64,000 nucleotides of DNA from an uncultured Prevotella sp. GTDB taxonomy: Bacteria; Bacteroidota; Bacteroidia; Bacteroidales; Bacteroidaceae. Positions 31,728 to 39,505 of this stretch are shown one piece after another. The notes under the pieces are model-generated. The model was not told the DNA's origin and ran no database searches. It was given only the letters and a program-made list of their open reading frames with translations. The DNA is taken from contig CAJOEC010000008.1 of NCBI GenBank assembly GCA_905233425.1, positions 17,722 through 81,721 on the forward strand. The letters run 5' to 3'. Made by a program: the position numbers and the translations under genes. The number at the start of each line of letters is the position of its first letter. Positions within the stretch are counted from its first letter, which is position 1.

Positions 31728-32014
31728 CCATCGACACCTACATGGCCGCCGTTGGCTTCAACCGCGAGGACGGCGTTGGCTGTTATTCCAACGCCGTCTA
31801 TACTGTTTTAGACATGATTCCCCGCCGCTCGGCTTTGCCGCTTGCATGAAACAAGAACGTCCTCTTTGACCACGATGACGATGTCTTTGTCGTAGATGCG
31901 GAGTTAAAGAGGGAGGTGGCCTTTTCAGCAAATCTTTTCAGGTCGGGGCAAGAAATGCCGTGGAAACCGACAAATGAGGAGGAAATGGCAGCCTTGACTT
32001 ATTTCCTTGTATAA
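31727..32014 (+). pseudogene. Gene debris of unknown family
   Basis: One frame reads AIDTYMAAVGFNREDGVGCY..., meets a TGA at about 31847, and continues as NVLFDHDDDVFVVDAELKRE...EMPWKPTNEEEMAALTYFLV to TAA 32012-32014. Composition and codon use look protein-coding, but there is no intact start and there is an internal stop. The 3' end overlaps the convergent lipoprotein gene by 16 nt. The family is unknown. Confidence 0.45.
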
Positions 32015-32385
32015 GATCTGAAAACTTTATTGCCTTCTTTATCTCTGTCATTTAATTCTATTATAAGTGTTGTCTCTGTAAGACCTTTAATTTTTACTGT
32101 AATCTCATCCCCATCATCATATTTAGTAGTTATAATCAATTTTTTATTATCATATTTGTATGTAAAGTCTCCCTCATAATCTACATGCCCTTTCCAAAGG
32201 GTTAAGTCGTGGCCAGTTCCATTTTCGTTAAATATTATGCGTGAGAATAGGTTATCTTCTGAGTATTCCCAAATACCTACTATGGAAACTGTTTCTCCTT
32301 CATCGTCACTGCTGCACGACACGAAACCAATACTCACGATTGCGACCATCAGAATGGTCAACCAATTAAAAAGATGCTTTTTCAT
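31999..32385 (-). CDS. Small lipoprotein, lipocalin-like (second of a coupled pair)
   Basis: 128 aa. Signal peptide with lipobox GFVSC (Cys24), then SSDDEGE and a beta-barrel-like domain starting with the lipocalin-type VGIWEYSEDN motif and alternating strands (FTYKYDNKKLIITTKY). Such VGTW-containing lipoproteins are common in Bacteroidota, with unknown ligands. Its ATG overlaps the stop of the upstream lipoprotein gene (ATGA), showing translational coupling. The two proteins share their signal region and VSIVG(I/T)W motif, so they look like a tandem duplication. Confidence 0.85.
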   Translation of the reverse strand: MKKHLFNWLTILMVAIVSIGFVSCSSDDEGETVSIVGIWEYSEDNLFSRIIFNENGTGHDLTLWKGHVDYEGDFTYKYDNKKLIITTKYDDGDEITVKIKGLTETTLIIELNDRDKEGNKVFRSYTRK

Positions 32386-32768
32386 TTTAATTTGCGAGTA
32401 TAATAACCCTCTACACCCCCATCAATATAAAGAAGGACTAATGTGGTTGCTGTCAAGGTTTGAACAATAAATGTTTCCTGATAAGCACTATTTTGCCCAG
32501 CCACGGCAACAACATTTATTGTCATCAAGTTCTGGCTGGGGTTATAGGAAAAAGAACCTTTTCTGTATTGAGGACTGTTTGGTACACTTGTGTCAGTTAA
32601 ATTGTAACTTCCGTCACTTCCTAACTTCATAGTTGTTGAACCGTCAACCCACGTTCCGACGATGCTTACATCATCGTCATCATCGTCACTTCCACACGAA
32701 GCTAAACCAACACTTAGCATTGCGACCATCATTATGGTCAGCAAGCTCCAAAAAAACTTTTTGTTCAT
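32382..32768 (-). CDS. Small lipoprotein, lipocalin-like (first of a coupled pair)
   Basis: 128 aa from the ATG at 32768 (MNKKFFWSLLTIMMVAML). Lipobox GLASC (Cys25) followed by a run of Asp (GSDDDDDDV), then VGTWVDGSTTMKLGSDG and beta strands; Tyr/Arg/Lys-rich end (YYTRKLK). It is a paralogue of the downstream gene. It is preceded by an exceptionally structured leader of about 250 nt (32836-33019) transcribed from the promoter at 33026, so expression may be controlled by RNA structure. Confidence 0.85.
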   Translation of the reverse strand: MNKKFFWSLLTIMMVAMLSVGLASCGSDDDDDDVSIVGTWVDGSTTMKLGSDGSYNLTDTSVPNSPQYRKGSFSYNPSQNLMTINVVAVAGQNSAYQETFIVQTLTATTLVLLYIDGGVEGYYTRKLK

Positions 32769-32835
32769 AATCATTAAATTTGTAAAGTTGTGCAATATTG
32801 CCTCGTTCTATCTTTGGCATTCTGCATCAACTTTC

Positions 32836-32996
32836 GGATATGAAAAGAGTGCACTCCTGCCATATCCCTCTCAGGCCTACCACAGCCCCTAAGTACTACG
32901 GAGAAACGCACTCTTAGTGCGTACTCCAAATGTACTTAGGTTGTTTTGCTCGTTAATCCGTCCTGAGGTGGTAGTTCGAGAGGGAATTTGAGCAAA
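32836..32996 (-). ncRNA. Candidate structured RNA (leader or independent ncRNA)
   Basis: On the minus-strand transcript the following perfect pairings are seen (plus coordinates): 32978-32984 with 32866-32872 (CCCTCTC/GAGAGGG); 32968-32974 with 32877-32883 (CTACCAC/GTGGTAG), nested inside; 32932-32940 with 32888-32896 (CCTAAGTAC/GTACTTAGG); GGAG/CTCC and ACGCACT/AGTGCGT (32906-32922) inside that. TTTGCTC (32990-32996) can pair with GAGCAAA (32945-32951), giving a pseudoknot. A separate hairpin GGATATG/CATATCC (32836-32867) overlaps the first stem by 2 nt. The topology (closing stem, asymmetric bubble, long terminal stem) recalls 6S RNA, but no known family was recognised. Confidence 0.6.
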
Positions 32997-33025
32997 TAAA
33001 ATGTTGTGCTCCTAAGAAACACGGT

Positions 33026-33034
33026 GCAAAGATA
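33026..33034 (-). promoter_or_regulatory. Promoter TATCTTTGC with -33 TTTG for the structured RNA and lipoproteins
   Basis: GCAAAGATA on the plus strand, with TTTG 18 nt upstream on the minus strand. Transcription is expected to start near 33019. Confidence 0.65.
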
Positions 33035-33150
33035 CAACATTTTTATAACATACAAAACATTGTGGCAAAAAAAGTTGCGGAAAAAGTTCTTTTTCGGTTA
33101 AAAAACTCAAAAAACGTCAAAGCCAAGCTGTAAATATCAGGAAAAGTGCT

Positions 33151-33159
33151 TAACTTTGT
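33151..33159 (+). promoter_or_regulatory. -7 promoter element TAACTTTGT for the UPF0158 operon
   Basis: Located 28 nt before the ATG at 33188. The surrounding 90 nt are nearly identical to the inverted copy at 50192-50292. Confidence 0.65.
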
Positions 33160-33187
33160 ATGTCAAAGAAAAACGGAGGGACAAACT

Positions 33188-33685
33188 ATGGAAAAATCAG
33201 AAATCAGATACAAGACACGCGAGGATTTCGTAAGCGAACTGGCCTTTGTCCTGACCGACCACGACATCTGGGAGGATCAGTATTTGGACGTGACACAACA
33301 GGTTTTGTCGGTCATCCAACGTGAGGACTACAGCTGGGGCAAGCGATGGCCTGCCGAGGGCGACGAGGTCATCCGTGTGGACAAGCTGCCGACGTGGAAG
33401 TCGTATAACCTAATGGAAGAGTTTGCCGACAGCATTGCCGACGAGCGCATCAGCCGTCAGCTCTACCGGGCATTGGAGAATCGGCATCCCTTCGGCGAGT
33501 TCCGCTATGCCGCCGAGCGCACAGGCGTCATCCAGCAGTGGTATGGCTGGCGCGACCGCTGGCAGAAGGAGCAGGCCGAGGAATGGATGCGCGACAACGG
33601 CGTGGACGTCAAGGACGGACGAATCGTGTGCGACGGCAAACATTCGTTCATCTGGTCGTGGGAGGATGAAGGTGACGGAATATAA
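33188..33685 (+). CDS. UPF0158 family protein
   Basis: 165 aa from the ATG at 33188; the frame start at 33146 lies upstream of the promoter. The segment YNLMEEFADSIADERISRQL, followed by ALENRHPFGEFRY and W...RWQKEQAEEWMRDNG, is the helical signature of UPF0158 proteins. The C-terminal VDVKDGRIVCDGKHSFIWSW is an extra strand pair. No enzyme motif is recognised, and the family function is unknown. It is the first gene of a three-gene operon with the DUF3843-like and PARG-like genes. Its promoter and both ends are duplicated in decayed form at 50080-50290. Confidence 0.8.
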   Translation: MEKSEIRYKTREDFVSELAFVLTDHDIWEDQYLDVTQQVLSVIQREDYSWGKRWPAEGDEVIRVDKLPTWKSYNLMEEFADSIADERISRQLYRALENRHPFGEFRYAAERTGVIQQWYGWRDRWQKEQAEEWMRDNGVDVKDGRIVCDGKHSFIWSWEDEGDGI

Positions 33686-33726
33686 TCTATAATCCCGTAC
33701 AAAAGGTATCCGCAGCATCAACACCT

Positions 33727-35682
33727 ATGGCAAAAAGACAAATACTGAACATCAACACTATTACGGCTGGCGACATCAAGCGGCGCCACCCCAGGTATAT
33801 GACTTGTGATACGGACAGGGCGTATGCAAAGCTGGCCAATGACATTTATGAGCTGATTCATGAGGGATTCGGCTTCATGCAGGAGCGGCAGTTCAGGAAT
33901 GCCTGCATCAGCATGGCACTCTTCTTCGAGGACATGCGTTCCGAGCTACATCTGTTTGAGGCTTTCACGCGGATGTACCAGAAGATGTACGGCTGCTACC
34001 TGCCTTTCTACACCACCGCCGGTGCCGATGCTCCGGATGCCGAGCTCGACGCCATGCGCTTCATGCTCTGGCACAGCTGCGTGGCCGAGCGCGAGGGGGC
34101 TGTGATCAATCCCACCAACGACGGTCTGAAGGCGCATGCTGCAAAGCTGCTCAACCTATGGAACGAGCGGAAAGCAACGCTGCCGCCCAACGACGAGCTG
34201 GCCGACTATCTCTATGCTGAGGAAACGCAGACCGATGCAGACCAAGTGAAGACGGTGCTGGTGTGGCTCAGCCGCTACTGCCCGTTTGGACGGTGGTTCA
34301 CCAATCCGTCGGAAGCGGAACTGATGGCCGAATACAAGCCGCTGTTGCATGGCACGGACAAGGAAACGCTGGCCTACGCCGCCGACTGCTATACGCTGTT
34401 CGAGCACCGCACATGGCCGCTGTCGGTGACGCCGCAGCATGTCTATGCCGAAATGATACGCATCGACATGGACGACCCCAACGACGAGTTGGCCGAGGCA
34501 ATAGACCACGTAGAGGGCAAACCCTTCGCCATCTACGAGGTGCTGGGCTGCGAGGGGCTGAGTGTTCGTCTGAAGGACTTCCTCGGCAATGTCATCAGCG
34601 TGAGCAAGAGCGATTTCTTTGGTAGTGTAGAGAAGCTGGTACGGGAAAACACCCACTTGGCTGGGTCGTTCATCTGCCTCGACGGCAAGTGGCGCCTCAA
34701 CGGGCCGTGCCTGTGGTCAAAGCCTGTGAAGAAGGACATAGACAAGTGTTTAGACAGGCTGCGCTATCAACATCATCTCATGCACGACTACGCAGGGCAG
34801 TACGTTGACTTCATACGTCGGCACGGCGGCGAGCGGCTCTATTTCTTCCGCAATGCCAAGGAATATAAGCAGTGGCTCATAGACGAACTGCAACTAAAAG
34901 CAGGCAAGATGCCCATCGTCGAAGAACTCCAAAACGAGCCGATGGCTGTGTTCTTCGAGGACAACGGCCAGATGACAACCTGCTTCGAACCCACATTCAT
35001 TAATCATCCCGCAAACCACAGCTTCAGCATTGTGGATGCTGAGGAGCACAGCCTGAAGTACTTCGTCACGAATAATTGCTGTAGTCCCGACATGCTGCTC
35101 TACCTGATAGAGCACGACCTGCTGCCCGACATCTTGCTCAACGACTCGCGCGGTCGTGAGCACGGTCGGCTGTTGCTGCAGGACAACATCGACTTCATGG
35201 CCCGTTGCTTACGGCGCGACATTGAGAACGAGACCGTTGTCCGCCCCCGTACCCTCCACACTGAAGAGAATGATGCTGCGCCAAGACAGGGCGATGCCAA
35301 GGTCACATTCGAAACATTCGTGCGCCTCGTGGCCGAGGAGAAGTCCATACGCAGTAAGGCCAACAAGGAGTGGCGGGTTATGAGGGCCAATGCCACAACC
35401 ACCGTTATCCGCGATGTTGACCGACACATGGACTACTCGATGCCGACGCGCAAGCTCTATGAAGCCCATCTTGCGCTCACCGGCAAGCAAATACAGGTTG
35501 CCGCACTCGTCCCTTTCGTCGGCAAGGATTGTGCCCCAGCCGCCTCCGCCCTGCTCTACAACATCGTGGGGCAAGGCCAGTGGCGCAACAACATCCGCAA
35601 GTTCGTAAACGACGCGATGGAGCACGGAGGCTATGAGGAACTGCACAGAAGGATGAACGAACTATTGAAAGGAAACAAATAA
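33727..35682 (+). CDS. Large DUF3843-like protein
   Basis: 651 aa, soluble, no signal peptide, mainly alpha-helical in the first half (AYAKLANDIYELIHEGF...). The middle has a beta-rich module (FAIYEVLGCEGLSVRLKDFL, FICLDGKWRLNGPCLW), and the end is a helical YFFRNAKEYKQWL...YLIEHDLLPDI region plus about 130 residues absent from the paralogue. The decayed gene at 36652-38168 aligns along most of its length (NGPCLW/NGMVF; YLIEHDLLPDI/YLLEHNFLPDI; DNIDFMARCLRRD/ADIDFVMRFWRRE). The DUF3843 label is from memory and should be checked. It lies 41 nt after the UPF0158 gene and overlaps the PARG-like gene by 1 nt, indicating translational coupling. Function unknown. Confidence 0.75.
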   Translation: MAKRQILNINTITAGDIKRRHPRYMTCDTDRAYAKLANDIYELIHEGFGFMQERQFRNACISMALFFEDMRSELHLFEAFTRMYQKMYGCYLPFYTTAGADAPDAELDAMRFMLWHSCVAEREGAVINPTNDGLKAHAAKLLNLWNERKATLPPNDELADYLYAEETQTDADQVKTVLVWLSRYCPFGRWFTNPSEAELMAEYKPLLHGTDKETLAYAADCYTLFEHRTWPLSVTPQHVYAEMIRIDMDDPNDELAEAIDHVEGKPFAIYEVLGCEGLSVRLKDFLGNVISVSKSDFFGSVEKLVRENTHLAGSFICLDGKWRLNGPCLWSKPVKKDIDKCLDRLRYQHHLMHDYAGQYVDFIRRHGGERLYFFRNAKEYKQWLIDELQLKAGKMPIVEELQNEPMAVFFEDNGQMTTCFEPTFINHPANHSFSIVDAEEHSLKYFVTNNCCSPDMLLYLIEHDLLPDILLNDSRGREHGRLLLQDNIDFMARCLRRDIENETVVRPRTLHTEENDAAPRQGDAKVTFETFVRLVAEEKSIRSKANKEWRVMRANATTTVIRDVDRHMDYSMPTRKLYEAHLALTGKQIQVAALVPFVGKDCAPAASALLYNIVGQGQWRNNIRKFVNDAMEHGGYEELHRRMNELLKGNK

Positions 35683-36551
35683 TGATACAGGACAGAAGAC
35701 AGATGTTCGCAGCGGTCTATCGGGATACGGTGGAGGCTGTGATGGCAGGGAGATATGAAACGGAGGACGGCACGGAGGTGGTGCTGCCTGACGACAGCGA
35801 GATGATTCACAGGAGCCGCCTCTACCGCGAGGCGATAGTGCTGGGAGCGCAGACCTCCTTGTCGGCAAACACTGCGGGCGGGACGCCCGCGCTCCCAGCG
35901 GTTGAGGTTTGGAATTCCGACAGTATCGATGCTGGCAAGCGGCTGTTGGATGAGGGCTACAACGTGGCGGTGCTCAACTTGGCGAGCCATCGCAACCCTG
36001 GCGGTGGCGTGATGAACGGTAGCGCGGCACAGGAGGAGAGCCTGTTCCGGCGCACGAACCTCTTCCGCTCTATGTACCAGTTTGCACCCTACGCCGAGGA
36101 GTACGGGCTGCGCAAGAGCCGCTGGCAGTACCCCCTCGACCGCAGGAACGGCGGGGTCTATACACCTGGAGCAACGGTCATCCGCGACACACGGCTACGG
36201 CTGTTGGCAGAACCTTACCAGTTGTCGTTCATCGCAGTACCCGCCATCGCCCACCCCGACCTGACCCGCGACGGACTGCTGACCGACGAGATGGCTGACC
36301 TGACGCGCCAGAAGATGCGCACCATCTTCCGCATCGCCGCCCACCACGGCCACGACGCGCTCGTGCTCGGTGCCTTCGGCTGCGGAGCTTTCCGCAATCC
36401 GCCCCGACACATCGCCTTACTATTCAAAGAGGTGATGCAGGAAACGGAATTCACTGGACGTTTCCGCAAGATTGTCTTCGCCATCCTCGAAGACCGCAAT
36501 GCCCCGCGCGGCGGCAACCTCCTACCCTTCCGCGAGGTGTTCGGGTGCTAA
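35682..36551 (+). CDS. PARG-like macrodomain protein (TIGR02452 family)
   Basis: 289 aa. Carries the bacterial poly(ADP-ribose) glycohydrolase signature: GGG loop (107-109, NPGGGVMNG), then QEE (117-119, AAQEESLFRRTNL) with the catalytic glutamate, followed by macrodomain strands (FIAVPAIAHPD, ALVLGAFGCGAFRNPP). Family members are predicted to bind or hydrolyse ADP-ribose on proteins or nucleic acids. Residues about 58-74 (LSANTAGGTPALPA) are encoded by a dispersed GCGGGCGGGACGCCCGC-type repeat that lengthens the N-terminal loop without breaking the frame. Its start overlaps the preceding stop (TAATG). The operon context suggests that the two upstream proteins act in an ADP-ribose-linked process; this is inference. 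Confidence 0.87.
   Translation: MIQDRRQMFAAVYRDTVEAVMAGRYETEDGTEVVLPDDSEMIHRSRLYREAIVLGAQTSLSANTAGGTPALPAVEVWNSDSIDAGKRLLDEGYNVAVLNLASHRNPGGGVMNGSAAQEESLFRRTNLFRSMYQFAPYAEEYGLRKSRWQYPLDRRNGGVYTPGATVIRDTRLRLLAEPYQLSFIAVPAIAHPDLTRDGLLTDEMADLTRQKMRTIFRIAAHHGHDALVLGAFGCGAFRNPPRHIALLFKEVMQETEFTGRFRKIVFAILEDRNAPRGGNLLPFREVFGC
35852..35906. repeat. GCGGGCGGGACGCCCGC dispersed repeat in the PARG-like gene
   Basis: GGGAGCGCAGACC...GCGGGACGCCCGCGCTCCC is an inverted repeat (35849-35899), read as QTSLSANTAGGTPALP. Similar TAGGTPALPA translations are widespread in repeat-rich genomes. Confidence 0.65.
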
Positions 36552-36651
36552 CAGATTAAAAAGAACGGGGCAAAAAAAGTGGAGTTCATGTGCCACGGGC
36601 CTTCCACCGACCAGCCGTTCTCCTCGCGGTAGGGCGCGTTCTACTCTGCAA

Positions 36652-38168
36652 TTAGTAGTTTTCCCGCCTCCAGAAGCGCATGACGAAGTCTATGTCGGCG
36701 CGTGTCTGTTGCGGAGTGTTGTGGCGGGAGAAAGTATCGTCGTGCTCGATGTCGGGCAGGAAGTTGTGCTCGAGTAGGTAGTTGATGGCGTGCGTGGTGA
36801 CGGCTTCGGCGTCACAGAGCAAGTTGATGGCCTTCTTCTTTGCTTTCTTTGCATCGTAGAAGGGGTTGTCGGGATCGGCGATGAAAAGGGAGTAGCAGAA
36901 GAAGAACTGGAGGCAGTTCTTGGGTTCCAACTCGTCAATGAAGATGGTGGGCAAGTCGCCGCCGCGCTCGTCGACGAAGCCGAGCATGTTACGGGGGAAC
37001 TTTAGTTTCTCCACAAGGAAGTCTTTCATCTGCTCGCGGTCAGCAAAGTATGCGATGCGCTGTCCGCAGGTGCGGTCGAGCGCCATCTCGGCGGTGAGTG
37101 TCTGCGTGCCGGGCTTCAAGTTCTCAGGGTCATCGTTGCAGAACTGTTCCCATCTCTTAGCGATGCCTTCTACAGGAAACACCATTCCATTGAGATGCCA
37201 CCCCTGCTGGTAGAATATGAACGACGTGGCTATGCATCCGTCGTGCTCGCGCAGCATCTCGTCGGTCATGTTCAGATCTTCGGCCGGCAACTCTATCTGC
37301 CGACCGTTGGTGCGGGTCAGCAGCAGACGGTCTGGCGCGCTGAACTCATATTTGTAAGTACCCATATTCAGCATCTCTATATTTTCCACATCGGAAGCGG
37401 CCTGCTCCATGCCTTTCAACCGCATCAGCTCTGCAAGCCAGTCCTTGGGATAGAGTGCCAGCGGGCCTATCTGATAGCTGAACACACACTTGGTGGCGGA
37501 GTAGAACAGGGCCATTCCCGGCGTAATGGGGGGTAAGTCATCGTTATCCATCATCGACATGGCCTCGTCGGCATGTCTGTTGAGCAAGTCCTCGTTGTTC
37601 TTGCCTGTCGTCAGGTAACAGCCAGTGAACAGCCATAGAAGGACGGTGCGCATCTGGTCGAAGCCCTCGGTGGCGAACCGGAGCAGATGGTCAATGTCGT
37701 CGGAAAGTTGCTCGTTGACGGGTGCCTCCTCAAAGGCATCGTTGAGGAAGTCGTAGGCCGCAGCTGCAACCTTTTCCAGTGCCCGCCCGTCGGCAAAGAC
37801 GATGTCGCCGGAAATCTCCGACACGGTGGCCCAGAGTATATAGTGGACGGCGTTGAGGCTCGGTTCGTCGGGGTAGTATTCCTACGGCTCGTGGTACATG
37901 GGCACGGGATGGCCGTACATCTGCTGGCAGAGCTGTGAGAACATGCGCCAGGGACCGCTGTCGGCCACGATGTCCTCTAAATAGCTGGTCAGAGTGATGG
38001 CTGCCTGATGGATGACTTTCGGTGAATAGTCCCACAGGCCTACACCGCAATTCAGCATACGGTCCTGCAGCTGGTTGGCCAGCCGCTGGTAGTAATGTCG
38101 GTGCTGTGGGATTTCTGCCGCGGATGGCTCTTCTTGATGTCGTTAGCGACGATTCTCTCTGGTTTCAT
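36652..38168 (-). pseudogene. Decayed paralogue of the DUF3843-like gene
   Basis: The longest frame (390 aa, 36652-37824) is only the C-terminal three quarters. Upstream, the homologous N-terminus is readable from ATG 38168 (MKPERIVANDIKKSHPRQ...), but it needs one frameshift near 38090 (RHYYQRLANQLQDRML lies in another frame) and crosses a TAG at 37882-37884 (HEP stop EYYPDEPSLN). The remaining parts align with the 33727 gene throughout, but the paralogue ends at RADIDFVMRFWRREN and lacks the extra C-terminal region. It is convergent with the PARG-like gene, 100 nt away. An internal start could still yield a truncated product. Confidence 0.8.
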
Positions 38169-38203
38169 AAATAGGTGTGTTTGCTAATTGCGTGAAAAAT
38201 ATA

Positions 38204-39505
38204 CTACTTTGTTTTCGGAAGTTGGAATGTTTCTTCTTCGAGTTCGGCAACGACATATTCCGACTGGGTGCCAATGCGGAATTTTCCTCCCCAGATGCCT
38301 ATTCCCGACGAGATGTAGTAACGAGTGGCGCCGCGCTGCCACTCTCCCCATGAACATTCGTAAAGGCGGTCGGTGATCCGCGATATGGGCCACACCTGTC
38401 CGCGGTGAGTGTGACCGCTCAACTGAAAATCTACGCTTGCCTTTTCGGCCTGTTCCAGGTCGTAGGGCTGGTGGTCGAGGAGGATGGTGTAGTACTCGCC
38501 AGGCACGGTCTCCTTGGCCTCGGTCATTATTCTCTCCAGTGTTTTGCGGTGACGGTTGGTCCTGTCGTCACGACCAATGATGAGAAGACCGGCAGGGTGC
38601 GTCGGCGGGAGAACCGCCGACTGCGAACCAGGGGAAGGGGAGGGGAGCGGCGGGGGAACCGCCGGGTGCGAGCTGCTGATGATCGCGAATGTGTCGCGGA
38701 GCAGATGGATGCCGGCATCGCGGTAGAACTGCTGAGCCAGGGGTTCGCCGCTGTAGTATTCGTGGTTGCCAAGGCATGCATAGACGGGGGCGCCGATGCG
38801 GCGAAGCTCTGCGGCCATGTCCTCCTCTATAAGCGGACGAATGCTCATGTCGATGATGTCGCCGGCAATGAGGACAACGTCGGGACGCTCGGCGTTCACC
38901 ATGTCCACCCAACGGGCGAGCTCGCGCCTGGGGTTGTGGTAGCCCAGGTGAAGGTCGCTCATCATCACTATGCGGAGGGGGCGGGCTGGCACAGGGCCTG
39001 CCCCTACATCGGCGGCGGAGGCGGGACCCGACGCTGACGCGCCGGGCACAGTGGCAGAAGAAGCGGCGGGGGCGGGGCGGAAGAGGGGCTTTGTTGTGGT
39101 TAGGCGGATGGTCTTGCGTACCTTATTATTATAATGGATGTTTCCGAGGAGGAAGACCATGAACAAACCACCGGCAATGACTACCGAAGAGTAGACGTTC
39201 TGGTGGAGCCAGTGGCGGGGCACAACGTGGACGAGCCGCCCCATGTCGAGGAGAAGGAACAGCATGGTCAAGTATAGCATGACAAAGAGGCTCGAATTGC
39301 CAATGTCGTAGCACAGCCGTGCTATCGGCATGGGCATCCGGTCGATGGCGCGGCTGAAGTTGAGGAACATGAGCAGAAACGAGCCTATACCCAAGCCCAC
39401 AATGAGCAAACGCCACAGCCGGGCAAGCGGCAGCAGCATCCACACGTGCCATGCGCAGTAGGCCACGCCCAAGAATGGCAGAATCAGAAAGACGATCATC
39501 CACAT
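38204..39505 (-). CDS. Membrane-anchored calcineurin-like metallophosphoesterase
   Basis: 433 aa. N-terminal membrane region of about four TM helices (first 150 residues), then a metallophosphoesterase domain of the YkuE/LpxH-like type: MSDLHLG, AGDIID, GNHEYY, LDHQP, SGHTHRGQ; all five metal-binding motifs are present. Such proteins often cleave UDP-diacylglucosamine or other lipid pyrophosphates, but specificity cannot be told. The linker before MSDLHLG is repeat-derived (VGAGPVPARP, copy 6 of the 26-bp repeat), and a second GGCGGGxGAACCGCCG hairpin repeat (38598-38672) adds PAVPPPLPSPSPGSQSAVLP within the domain. It starts inside the end of miaA: ATG 39505, or ATG 39499 in an ATGA overlap, so the two are coupled. 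Confidence 0.87.
   Translation of the reverse strand: MWMIVFLILPFLGVAYCAWHVWMLLPLARLWRLLIVGLGIGSFLLMFLNFSRAIDRMPMPIARLCYDIGNSSLFVMLYLTMLFLLLDMGRLVHVVPRHWLHQNVYSSVVIAGGLFMVFLLGNIHYNNKVRKTIRLTTTKPLFRPAPAASSATVPGASASGPASAADVGAGPVPARPLRIVMMSDLHLGYHNPRRELARWVDMVNAERPDVVLIAGDIIDMSIRPLIEEDMAAELRRIGAPVYACLGNHEYYSGEPLAQQFYRDAGIHLLRDTFAIISSSHPAVPPPLPSPSPGSQSAVLPPTHPAGLLIIGRDDRTNRHRKTLERIMTEAKETVPGEYYTILLDHQPYDLEQAEKASVDFQLSGHTHRGQVWPISRITDRLYECSWGEWQRGATRYYISSGIGIWGGKFRIGTQSEYVVAELEEETFQLPKTK
38982..39007 (+). repeat. 26-bp dispersed repeat (copy 6)
   Basis: Has the CACAGGG variant, like copy 1. Read on the minus strand as VGAGPVPAR in the phosphoesterase linker. Confidence 0.85.

Noticed and set aside
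32796..33035. tmRNA, SRP RNA or RNase P RNA in the structured region
   Set aside because: No tRNA-like acceptor or tag reading frame, no SRP Alu/GNAR tetraloop core and no RNase P conserved GAGGAAAGUC-type core could be found. Only a general resemblance to 6S topology remains.
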